A stretch of DNA of 45,012 bases from Ramicandelaber brevisporus. Its lineage: Eukaryota; Kickxellomycota; Ramicandelaberales; Ramicandelaberaceae. The DNA lies in contig MU602672.1 in assembly GCA_025201865.1 (NCBI GenBank), forward strand, positions 96,361 through 141,372, given 5' to 3'. The position numbers and the translations under genes were made by a program. Positions 24,401 to 37,600 of the stretch are shown in pieces (position 1 is the first letter of the stretch; each line of letters starts with the position of its first letter). The notes below the pieces were generated by a model that ran no database searches, was not told the origin of the DNA, and saw only the letters and a list, made by a program, of their open reading frames with translations.

Positions 24401-27400
24401 AACTGCATCAGCTTCTTAATGTGCCATCTCAATCGGGCTCTCCTGGTGTTCGCAGCTGGCATAGTAGCAGCATTGGCAGCGATGGTGCACGTCCTCTTCC
24501 TGCGTTGCCTGCCCAGTCATCTCCTCTTGCATCTGCTCCTGTTAGAGCTGCTGATATTGGCCAGCGTGATGATGGCAGTGAGGAGCAATATAGAGACACT
24601 AGCAGCATCAGCAGCGAAGATGATCAGGATTATGAAGAATCTTACAGCACTCCTCCCGATTCAACCACTCCGCGCAATGCATCTCCAGTTGAACAGGCTT
24701 CTCCTCCTTCTCGTCAGTTACAGCTGCCTCATCAACAGCCACAGCAGATGCCTCAATCCAGTATGGAAATGCCACAACCGGAGCATCTCTTTTATCACGC
24801 AGTTGCTCCCACGCAAACACAGACCACAGAAACTGATTCTACCATGGTTACAGCTGTTCAGTCTCCTCCCACTCAAGGCTCGACTGTGTACATGACTCCG
24901 GCCTCTGCTCCGTTTTCAATTCGTGAGTCTAGCCCTGCTCGGCTGGAGCTACGCACTGTTGAGTCTCAGGAACCACTCTCTGCCCAACTGTCACAGCAGC
25001 AACGCCACCTCCAGCTGCCACATTCCGGTTCGTCTCCTGTTGACGCCATTGGTGGCGGTGGAAGCGGTAGCGGCAGTAATCAGTTTTCATCATCATCTGG
25101 TGCAGCAGCTCGTCAAAAGTCATCTTATGACTTGGCACGTGAATCTGATGATCTGGCTGCAAAGGACGACATGTCGTCTCTGGAGTCTGGAAGCAGTAGT
25201 GAGGTGGATTCATATGTGCTTGACAGCAGCCGTCCCAGCAGCAGTGAGAATGAATACAGTGATAGTCAGGCTAGATACATTGACAGAGTTGCAGATGACG
25301 TGGATAATGGACATTCAATCTCAATGGGCCACGTTTCTTCAACACCAACTGGCGATGACTCTGCTGGCACCACTCGTCGGCAAGAAAGTAGCGGTGGTGG
25401 CCCAAGCAATAAAAGTACAGATCCTCAAAGGGCTGTAAGGAGCAGAATGGCATCAGTTGGTTCGCCTCCGCATTACTCAATGATTGCTCGGGATGATAGA
25501 CGCGGCGATGTATTGCAGCAAGAGATACAGGCTGCTACTAATGAGGCTGTCAAGACTGGCTTGATTGCTGCTCTACAGACACCTGCTCAGCAAGTTGATC
25601 CTGTCACGGGAATGCCTGTTGTGGTTATTGCTCCGGTGCAGACTGGTTCATCTGAAGCTGACAATGCTATTGGTGGAGCTGGACCGCGTGCTGCCTATGC
25701 AATGGCTTATGGCCGTGATTCTAAAGGAGCTCCGATTCCTCTCGCAACTGCTGCTGCCGCTGCCGCTGTTACTGCTGCCGCCGCTGCAACTGGCGCATCG
25801 CAGTCAACTGGACAAGCGACCATTGGTTCAGCCTCGACACAGCCTGCTGCACTGCACTTCCCAGAGCCACACATTCCAGAGTCTGATGATGCAACACCGC
25901 CGCAGCTACAGCAGCTACAGCCAGTTCATCACTTTGAGGGCACTCCTCCAACTGCTGTTCCACCAACTAACTTTGCTGGAGGCCGCGCTGGCATTCAACG
26001 GATCCAGTCACCTGCCTCTGCTGCTGCCCAAGCGATGCGTGCTGAGGCAGCTGACATTGACTATGCGCTTAATGATATGGCACGCCGTCCGTATGTTGAG
26101 TCTATCAGCTCTGCCACTACAAATCCGCAGAGTGTTCGCAGCGGACGTCCTGGAACTGGCGCTGGCGCTGGTGATGGTGGCGGTGAAGCTCGTGGCTATT
26201 ATGACGACTCTCCTCTGCCACCTCCACAGCCAGCTGGATTGCGCTTCGCCGATGATGTTAATCAGCGACCACCGAGTGTATTACTAGATATGCCCCGAAT
26301 GCGTCAAGGCGGCCAGTCCACTTCAGCGTATCAGACACCGCCTCTGCCGCCTCCAATGCCTCCGCAGCAGATGCCAGCCCAATATTCACCACAGCTCGGT
26401 CAATATCAGCATCCACCTCAATTGCAGCATCAATTGACTCCACCAATTCCATTCCCTGCGCCAGCTGTCAGCCAGACACCCCCGCTGCCTCCTCCCCAGC
26501 CAGCTCAGCAACAACAGCAGCAACAGCAACAGCAGCAACAACAACAGCAACAGCAACGGCAGCCGCAGCAGCCAACAATACACCAGCGTCCATCTCCTGC
26601 CATGCCTGAGTTGCACTATATTCCGCCGCCTCGTCCTGTTGTAGCACCACTCGATTTTTACCCTGGTCTGCCACATCCCGGAGGCACAGCTGGCGGCATT
26701 GTTGGCGGTTTCCGCGCTGAGCGTGACCAGCACAACTACGCTGCCATTGAGCGTGAACACGATGAGCAAATCAATCGACTTGGATTGGATCCTGAACTGG
26801 CTGAGAGTGCGCGTCTTGAGCAGATTTGGTACGAACAGCGTCGTATGGAACTTGATAACCGCACCAGTTCACCACGCTATCAAGACCTCGAGTATGAGCG
26901 CCAGCGGTTGATTGCAGACAATACTCAGCGTCAGTTGGTGCTTGATCAGCATGTCGGTGCAGTGGATTCAGATCGTGAGCATCAAATGCTGGTGGCTGCA
27001 TCTGCAAGACGCGAACACGAAATGATGTATGAACAAGAACAGCTGCGGATTGCAAATGCAGAGAGACAGCGATTCGCCGAGGTGCAAAACTTGACATCTG
27101 AGCGAAGACATCAAGAAGACAGACATCGAGACGGCCAAATCCCAGGATTGGATCCAGTTGACAGGCGCAGACAGAATGAAACTCAGCGATTGATTGATGA
27201 GGAACTGCGATTGAGACAGCAGGCGTATGACATGGCTACAGCTGGTGCTGCGATAGATGGAGCTCATTATCAGCATGATATTCCACCGCCACTGCCACTT
27301 CCATTACCGGATGACACTTCTAGTTTGCAGAGAATTGCACGCGTGGATACAGCTGAGCGGACTCACAGAATCCAGCAGACTGCTGATGAAGCTGCCATGC

Positions 27401-30400
27401 GAGAGCGATTTGAAGTTGAAAGGCAGAGAGAGCAGTTGGTTGCAAATGAAGCTGATATGGGACGAGCCACTTCTGCTATGCAGCAGCAGATACAACAGCA
27501 ACAGCAGCAACAGGTACAGGCACAGCAACAGGCACAAGCACAAACTCAGACTCAACCAGTGCTACAAGGTGAGGCTGATGCTGCATCTTTAACCTTACGT
27601 GAGGCGTCGGCTGCATTGGCCGCGCGTCAGGCTCAAGATGGACTCCGTTCTGAGGAGATTCGACGCATTGAAGCATTGGAGCGCCATATCCAAGAGCAAC
27701 GCGATGCTGCCGAACGTTGGTATCAGCAATATGAGCAGAGTCAACAGCCTCAAACTCAAGCACAAACCCAAGCTCCGGGCCAAGGTGTTTTGACTCCGGT
27801 GCGTGGTGGTATTACACCTCCTGCTGCCCAACTTTCACCACAGACTCAGCCGTTCGGTGCACCTGCAGTCACCAGCAGTGGTAGTGGCGAGACTCGCCCA
27901 GGCAGTGTCCGATCTGGAATAGTCCCTCAAGTGACATCCTCGCCTCTGCAGCCGCCACCTCCGCAGTACACGCCGCCTAACAGATTCCGTCCTGGCTCAG
28001 CAGCTGTGCATCAGTCATCTCCACTGGCTCGCCGTATTGTGACGCCAGTTGGCGAAGCTGAGTCGTCGTCTGGTGGACTTCGTAACGATCCGATTTCATC
28101 AGCCGAGGCATTACAGTTGCAGTATCAATCGCCACTTGGATTCCCACAACCAAATGTGCAGATGACAACCTCTCCTCCGCTGGTGCCTCCTGTCATGCCA
28201 ATTGCACTGGCCGAGCCTGGTCCGCAGCGGCCTGCCTCTGTGCTGTCTGTTCCAGGATCTATGCGAGCAGCCTCTGGTACTCCAATTGCTCAGATGCCGG
28301 CTCCTCACATTCCACACGGCACACAGTGGTCCCAACAGCCGCCTGTTTCGAACGCCTCAGTTCCTCGTGCTGGAACTCCTGCTGCTATTGCCACTACACC
28401 TGGCGTAATTTCTACGCCTCCGATCCCGCCACCATCTGGATTGGCGAGACAGCCGACGCCAGTTGTGACAGCCACGCCTATTCCACCGCCTGTTCAACAG
28501 CAACAGCATCAACAACTGCCCGGTGTGGTGGTATCTTCGTCTGCCGCAATGCCCAATGCGGCGATGCCGATGCCTGGTCGTCAGTCCATGATGCTTCCTC
28601 CAACTCAATCAGTCGCTTCATCTCAGCAACAGCAGCAGCAGCAACAGCCACTTGCACACGACAATCGCAATGCCATCCAGCCAACACCGCCGATTCCTGT
28701 TCCGCAGTTTTATCCACCTAACCCTCAGCTGCGTCGGCTGTCTCTCAAGGGCACATATGCACCGAGCATTGGCGCCATCCCCATGCAGATTCCTCGAGAT
28801 CCATCAATCCGATCTGGCATCATGGGAATGCATCAACTTCCAACTTCATCAGCGCCATCTATTTATCACAGTGCAATTGGCAGTCAGAGCGTTGCAATGC
28901 CCTTGGGTGCTGTATTTGCGTCGCGACCAGTGTCTGTCATGCACCAACCTGTTGGAATTACTGCGCCATCACGAATGTCTGGTCGACTGATGGTTCCTCC
29001 CGCAATGGCTCGTGCTCCATCTCGTGCCACTTTGACTGCTGGCGTTGCTGGCGACATTGCTGGAAACATCGTGCCCACTGCTCCACCTGATTCACCACAT
29101 CGCAGTGCCAACGGTTCAACCGGGCTGTCTCCAGCCATGTCCGGCTCCGGTTCGCTCTCGCCATCCGGCAGACTTCGCGACCGCCGCACCAGTGCGCTTC
29201 CAGCCGGTGCAGGGATTGATGACATTGATGCTGTTCGTCTTCCCAACCGCACGGGATTGTCTCCTCCTCTGCGCCGTCATTCAGTGGGTGGTCGTCCTCA
29301 TCTTCAGAGTTTCCCAGAGTATGAACAGATTCGCAGTTCTGGCAGCCCCAACAAGAGTCCAGATGAGAGTGGACATTATGATGATGAGGATGATGATCAT
29401 GGTCCACGAGGATCCGATTATGGCGATAGAAGCTCATCTGATCATGGCATTCTGCCTGGTGGCGATAACAAGGGCTTTGGACGAACAATGGCTGGACTAC
29501 TGAAGAAACAGTTTGGAGCCATTGCTGGATTGTTTGGTCGCAAGAAAGATAAACCAGCCAAGCTACAAAAGAACACCACGGATGAAGATTATGGAAACGT
29601 AATGACTCAACAGCAGCCTACTCCCATACCTCCAGTGCCTGTTCAACAGCAACAGCAGCTACAGCAGCTACAGCAGCAGCAAATCCCAGAAGAAGCTCTC
29701 GTCGCTGCTGTCGCTGCGTCTCCTGAGATGGTTCCTCCACCATTGCCTCCTCCACCGCCAGCTGAAGCAGCAGTGCAGCCTCCACCATCTGCTGCTATTC
29801 AGCAAGATATGTCTCCAATGCCTCCAATGCCTCCAATGCAGCCTATTGCATCTGTTCAGCAGCAGCAACAGCAGCCAGTCCAGCCAGTCCAGCCAGTTCA
29901 GCCACTTCCTCCAGTTGCAGTCTCTGCTCCGTCTGCTGAAGAATCTGCTATTCGAGTCAATGATACACTGCCTGGAATACAGATGATGCCTGAACCACCA
30001 TTGAGATTGCTGTACACTCCTCCACCGCGTCCCGAGGACTTGATTGTGCCTCCACCTGTGCCTCTTGAAGAGCGTGTGAAGATGCCGTCGCCAAAGATTC
30101 CTGATTTTAGCGACGAGCCAAGTGTTCCGCAGCAACCGCCTCAAGTGCAACCTGCTTTGGCTATGCATCCACCAGTGCAGCCTGTGCCATCTGCTCAACC
30201 AGTGCATTCTGTTGCCCCGTCGCTGCCGCCAGTGTCAGTTGTTCCTTCACTGGCGCCAACGCATGCTGCGCAGATGCCTCCAATGACACCACAGCAACAG
30301 CAGCAACAGCAACAGGCTCCGTCGATGACTGCACCATCCTTGTCACAACAGCAACAGTCTGTGTATCCTCCAGTTATTCCCGCTACAACACAGCCTCCGT

Positions 30401-31246
30401 CATTGCCTGCCACTCATGCTCAGCCGTCATTAAATGGCGCTTCAATGCAGCAGCCTGCACAGTCATCTCAGCCGTCAACTGTGATTTCTCCGCCACAGCA
30501 GTCTTCGTTCGGCGGCCCACTTGCGTCGAAGCAGCCATCATTCCCAGAACCGCTATCATCGTCCATCATGACACCACCTGGAATTGTGGTCACATTGCCT
30601 GGAATTGTCAATGCTCTCGAAACAATCTCAACGCCGCCGCCACAGAAGAGCAGTACCAAAGCACCGTCAGCTGCTGCTTCACCGCCGCAGGTTGGATTGA
30701 TGCCATCGACTATATCACTGCCAACTGTGGCCCCTGTGCCTGCGTCGACTGTGGCCGTGTCGCCAACCTCTCCACCACTTGGCTCGTCTGGCGCTGCGAC
30801 TGTCCGACCATTTATGCCGAGTGTGCCTGCTGTATCCAACGCTCCATCCCGTCCTTCGGGTGGTTCTGCCTCACGTCCTGGTGGCTTGGTGTCACCGATG
30901 CCTGTCATTGTGATAAGCAAGCCAACACATCCGTCTCAGTATGGAGAACAGCCACCTGCCATCCACCGAGTTCCTACTGTTTTACAAGACTCACAGTCTC
31001 CTCCAAAGAGTCCACAGCATGAGCAGTCCAAGCGACCATCTCCACTGCCATCCAAGCATGAGACTGCGCAGCAGCAGCAGCAGCAGCAGCCTCCTTTGGT
31101 CTCTAATGGGCACAGCGGCAGTCTTCATGATGGCCGCAAGACTGGCGGAAGCGTCCCAGTCTCACATAGCAGTACAGTTAGTGGCACCAGCGGCAGTAGA
31201 GGCAGAGGTTCAGCAGTGCCAGTGCCAGTGGCAAGCACATCTTCAT

Positions 31247-31290
<44 letters not shown>

Positions 31291-31590
31291 GCCAAAGTGC
31301 CGTCCCTCACCTTTGTGGAGGAGCCGACTATGGTTGTATCTCCTCACAGGCGTCAATCAAGCGGAGATGGCCAGCACCAACAACAGCTCCCAAAGGAGTC
31401 TGTGCTGGTTTCGAGTTCTCTCTCGCCTCCGCTTGTAATTCTCCAAAAAGGAACAGACAAACAAACACACTCTCCACTCCATCAGCAACAACAACAACAA
31501 CAGCAGCAACAGCGCGTGTCAATTACGACTACTCTAGCCTCATCAGCTTCACACACCACTACACCACCCCGTCGCAGCTCTCCTCCTACA

Positions 31591-31627
<37 letters not shown>

Positions 31628-34600
31628 CTCTGGCACATTCAGCTAGCAAGAGTAGCAGTTTGGGCGGTCGCTTAGTGCCAGTGGAGATGCCAGAGCCACT
31701 TGTTCCGCCTCTATCGGACAAGGGCAGTGGAAGCAGCCGTCGCGGTCGTACTCCTACCCATCCTCCCTCTCAAGTTGGCCCTGTGGTTACAGCAAGCACC
31801 ACGACTGCTAGTGTCAGCACTGGAGGAACGAGTCGCACCGACGGCGGCAATACAACCTTCTTCACAGCTCTACCTGCTTCAACTAACTTGACCAATGTTA
31901 GCGGCAGCAGCTCCAGCCATCATCAAATGCCTGTCCCTGAGCACATGATGCAACATCCATTGCAGACTATTCCATCTGCCACAGCGCGTCCGGCATTCAG
32001 TCCCTCCATGGCCGCCGCTGCCGCCGCCGCCGCTGCTGCTATTCCTCTTGCTGTCTCACCAGAGCCAAGCCGTCATAGCAGCTCAATTGTATCAACGCGC
32101 AGTGCATCTTCTCGTGCGTCACGTCCTGCTAGTGGCAGCCACCAGCCTGTTCCAGTCTCTGTCCCCGCTGTGCTTGAGAAACCATCGTCTGGCAGGACAT
32201 CTGCATCGACTACCGGTGCTGCAGTGACTGCGATGGGCTCTCCTCAACGTGTAAGACCTTCTGAAGAGACTGCCGCAAGTGCTGCCTTCCCACAGCCGAT
32301 CCACTTTGATGAGCACACTGGTATCGATGAGAAGCTGTCGTCCAAGGGTTCCCGTGTGTCTAAGCCATCGTCGCCTCCAGCTCAAGTGCAGATGCCCATA
32401 ATCTCATCCCATGTCAAGCCGACACCGCCAGCTCAGCAGCGCCGCTCACCTGCCATTGGAATGTATGCTTACAACTCCGATGCAGCTGTTGGCGGTCGTC
32501 CCAAGCGTGGTGAGACTCCAGATGTTCACGAGCTTCAAATGCGCTGGCGTTCCCAGTTTGCATCTCGTAATCAGCGCTCTGATACGCCTTCCACTCACGA
32601 CACTTTTGATTTCATGATTGACGACTTTGCTCGCACTGTGCCTCCATCGTTGGCTCCAACGCCAATCAGCGCGTCCCCCAGAAACACAGCTACAGCAACA
32701 ACAACTGCAGGCAATGGGAACTCGTCTAACGGCGGAGGTGGTGCAATGACATCACCTCGATCGACTATGGGAGTGATTGGGCCGCGTGCTTCTCTTCAAG
32801 GCACCAATGGCAATGGAAAGATGGCGGCTGGATCGTCGGATTTTCGCGAGGCCAACAAATCAACAGCTCCGGATAAACGTAGAAGCAACCAATCAAGTCA
32901 GCGGTCACAGCAGCCAACACCACAGCAACAGCAACAGCAACGTGCCCAGCAACAGCAGCAACAACATGTACGTGAACAAGAACAGCAGCGCCAACAGCAG
33001 CAACGAGAGCAGCAGCAAGCTGTGAATGATGCTGAGACTACTGCTGCTGCTAATGCAAACAAGGCTGACAAGAATGGATCATCATCATCTGAGGGCACTG
33101 ATCACAATAAGCGTCGTCCAATTGATCCTGGTGGTGATGATGATGATAATAATCGAATACGATCAACTTCATCATTGTCCCAGTTCGCAGTCGCAGCTGC
33201 ATTGGCGGCAAACTCACTTCCATCGATGAGTCGAACACGTCCATCTCGTGTTGCATCTCCCGTCACTCCAATTCGTCAAGCCTCCGCTGGTGCCGGTGCC
33301 GGTGCTGGTGCTATTCTAGATAAGACTCCACCATCCGCAGGTGCTCATTCAAAGTACAGTCTTGATGAGTCTCCGCAGAGTATGATTCCACCTGCAGCGG
33401 CTCACGATGAACGCCGTGATTCTCGTGTTCCTCTGTTGTCATCTGCTGCAGATAATCCCGAGTATGATCCCTTTCGTGTACCTGCTGCTACTTCTGGCGA
33501 TATTGCTGGTGGTAGCAGCCATCCATCTCGCAATTCAAGGCGAGCAGCAGCAGCAGTAGTGGTAACTGATGATGACAATACTACCATTGTTGCACAGCCA
33601 TCTACTCAGCCACCTCAGCCACATGTCGATGTCACTGTATCCAATGGAATGCGGCCGGTTGATATTGGCGATGCAATCATGATTGATTCTATGCAAGAGC
33701 CGCCTGTTTCAATGCCTGAACCCACTGTTAATGGAATGCCAATGAAGCGTAGTTTATTTGGCACAATGATGAATAGATTCTTTGGATATAACAACTTTAA
33801 TCCAGTGCCTCATAATATCACAGTTGGAGCAGCAGCCACCACCGATATCCCATTGATGAACATGCCTTCAGCTACTCGTGCAATGAATGATGTTAATAAT
33901 AATGTTGATGGCATTCCAATGATGATGCCTGAGCCAATGATCAACCAACCTGGTGGAACACGCAATTGGTACACTCCATTTACTAAGATTAACAAGCTGA
34001 ATCCAATCCCAAAGGGTGCTGCATCTGAGTTTCGTGCATACAGAGCTGCACGTTCCCGTACATCTCGTCCATCAGCGTATGCCTCCTATTTGACACTGAG
34101 AGAGAAGCTGCCAATTGAGTTTAGAGCAGGTGCAGCTCCGCGTCTGTTCCCAGAGCTGGATGCATTTCTTGGATCAATTCCTGAGCCTTCATTTGGCGAT
34201 CTACCTCTGCACACTCCAACTATGCTGTCAGAGCCAGTTCCTCAGCCTACAGCATCAGTTAATGAAGATGGAATTATTGGCAGATGGCAGATTGAGCGTG
34301 CAAATCGATTGGAGAGTATAAGAGTTGATCGATCAGCATTTGTAACTGAGTATCCAGAGATTCCAATCTGTTCAGGCGATGTTTATCCAAATGAAAAGAT
34401 GTTTGTTCCATTTGCAAATCTGCCAATTGGAGTCAATTCAGAGTGTTTAAAATCACATGCAACTGGAGCACCTGAAGCAAAGAAGTTGAATTTTAAGCAA
34501 TCTGTGTTGTTTACAGCAGTTGAGAATATTGGATCAATCAAAGTTATTGCCAGGAATTTGATGAGAATCGAAATTCTACGTGATTTTATCCAGTACATTG

Positions 34601-37600
34601 CAGTTTACTTGGGCTCATTAAATGCTACGGGTGCTGCTAAGTTGGCCGCTGATCCGGCTAATTTTGCATCACTATCATTTGCTGAAATATTCGGATCGCC
34701 CACATGGATATTACTTGGAATGACAGTTGTATGCACTTGCTCATTGATTGCATTTAGGTGGCTGTCAAAAGAAGACCCAAAGCCCGATGCAGATGGACTG
34801 GAAGTTGAGACGTGGAATCAGCGTTCAATGGCTTGGAGAAACACCCATATATTTATTATATTCCTGCTGACTACTCTGTATCTGCCTATATCTAAAATGG
34901 CATTGGAAGCCATAGTATGGGATCAGTCCTACTGGATGATACCGAATCCGTATTTGAAGAGCGATAATCCAGTGTATGAGCCTCCGCCTAATCATCCGGC
35001 TGGAACCCAATTTGTGTCTTTGGATTCATTTTGCTATAGAACCACAATGGTTGAAGGTTCATTTAATGCGGCTTTATTTGTTATTCCACTGGCCATAGTT
35101 GCAATTTTGCTTATTGGAATATACTTTCCATTCAAGATTCGTAAGATTATTATGAAGAATCGACCAAATCCAACAATGTACGATGAGTTTGGAGACTCAA
35201 CTGAAGATCCGGATCGAGAGTATAAAAACGCATTGGAGCGTGACGATTGCCCTTACAACTTCTTGTATAATTCGTATTATCAAGAGTCTGCAGCGCAAAA
35301 GACTGTTGTTATGGCTAGTAAATTTGTAGTTATATTGATTACAGTTGTTATATCAAAGGATAACTGCTGGATGCGCAATTTCACTAGATTTAATTTGGAT
35401 TCAGTCAGACAGGGATTGGCAGTTGTGTTTGCAGCCTGCATGTTTGGGATGCATTGGTCTCTTCGTCCTTTTATCAAGCGTTCCAGAAACTTGAGCGAAT
35501 TTATTTCGAGATTTTCGCAGTTTATGACTTCAGTATTGGGTGTGTTTGTAGTTACTAATCTGGTCGAAGGTAAGAGAATGAGTACAGTGACCCTAGTGTT
35601 GAATTCATTGAGTGGAGCAATTATCATGTATTTGACATTAATTGAATTGGATGGATTTGCTGCATTTATGCAAAGAATCAGAAGAATCATTGATTACTCC
35701 TCAGCTTTGTTTGATCGAGAGAGATTAAATATGGACGATTGGATAATGATGAGAGTCTGGCAAGATACGTGGACTGCTCTATTATTGGCTGACCCAATGT
35801 TTGTTATGCTTCCAGCGGACCCTGATGCTGATACTCATCTAAGTAGTAGAGTTTATGATGATAATGATGATAATGAGGAAGAAGAGGAAGAAGGGAAGAA
35901 GAAGAAAAAGGATGATGGTAATAATAGTAATAACAATGATAGCACTGGTGATAATAAGGATGAAGCTGTGGTTATGATTAATGATGATACTATTAACAGT
36001 GTACAGGCTAAACCAACAATGACTAAGCGCTCAGTCACATTTGCGGCCAATGTTAAGGATGAAAAGTCAGCTGCAGCCACAGAAACAACGGCAGCCAAGC
36101 CCAAAGAGTCATTGTCAAAGAAGGAGCGACAGGGACGCTTGGAAGAATTGTTAACTCCAGAAATGCGACTGTCATTCTCAGAATCAACACTGCGTCCGCC
36201 ATATTTACTCGAATTTAAGGGAACAGTGGCTGAGCGTCATTTGGAGAATTTAAGAATTATGCAATTTTGTGGACATGAAGATTACATTAAGGCTGCTCGT
36301 TCTCAAAAGGATTTGTCTCCAAAGGATGTGCGTATCAGAAGTGACATTGCCAAACATTACAGTGGACCAGACATGTTTTATGAGATTGAAGGTGGATTCC
36401 AGGAAATTACAACGGGATTTGGTAAAGCCTATGTCATTCCATTCCCATTCACAGTGGTTGTTGTTTATGATGAGGATTTGAAGGTTGTTGAGCCACTGAG
36501 CAGTCTAGATGAGTTGAACAGATATTGGAAGTTTAACAAGTGCAAAGAGATTAATAGAAGAAGAAGCGTCAGACAGCGATTGAGAGCACTCGAGGATCAG
36601 CAAATTAAATTCCCTCATAGAATTGTGGCAAAAGGCACAGACTCATCATCAGCTAGTAAAAATCCACGTAAAGCTAATAATAATAATAATAATAACAAGC
36701 GAAAATCAATGTCAATATTGGGAACAAAGAGATTAAAGAAGGCGACAGCGCATGTTGAAATTACAGATGAAATGAGAGATAAAATGAAAAAGAAGAGACG
36801 CAAAGGAATTGATTATTGGTCACCAAAGTTGCAATCAAAGAAAACCAATGTCAAATTGAAGAAGGCTAAAACTAAAAAGAATGGCACTGTAACCGTACTC
36901 GTTCAAGAGGAAGTTGATTCCGATGAAACACCCAGTGAGAGTGACGCTCCTACTCCAGCAAAGGATGACGATGTGCAGGATGACAGCAGTGACAGTGACA
37001 GCGATAGTGATTCTCTTGAAGACTACAGCGGCCAAACTGGAGATGCACTCAATGATGTGCGTGTTGATTTGGGTGTATTGCACATTGAACGACCACGTCC
37101 AGCATTCTTCAGAGATATCATTGACATTTCAGTTGGGTTTGAAATTGAAATCAAGTTTAACGAAGGTGCAATCATTGGGCAGTTTGCTGAGAATGCTCGT
37201 GCTGCGCTGGCTACTCCTGATCCAACTGGTCTTAGCTTGGTTGAGGATCCAAACAGTGTTTGCAACGTTGATGGCACTTCGACTGTCGCTACTTCTGCGT
37301 TCCAATCAAGACGTCAAAGCGTGCGGCCTCCAACCGAAATGAGCACTGATACTGATACAGGTGGTGACAAAGATAAGGATAATGAGATGGAGACGGGTAA
37401 GGATACTAGCCGTGGTATGGTTGATGGTGATGCTCCAGTTGTGCTACCAGTCTCTGCGTTCAACACCAAGACAAATGACACTGAGGCACCGGCGATTGAA
37501 CAGCAGCCCTCCAAGCATGGCTCTTTAGCCGACAAGCTCCATCGTCTGCCGCAAGCCATTCGCGCCGATCACTCGTTGATTGGTCTCAAGCACAACTTTG

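Noticed and set aside
26506-26556. CAG/CAA arrays as a CRISPR-like or satellite array
   Set aside because: They are in-frame poly-Gln codons with no spacers; the genome is eukaryotic.
19418-33256. Dozens of 60-240-codon frames inside the giant gene, some hydrophobic (Leu-rich)
   Set aside because: Shifted reading of CAG/CAA/CCT-rich DNA gives Leu, Ser and Ala runs that mimic membrane segments. None has a domain.
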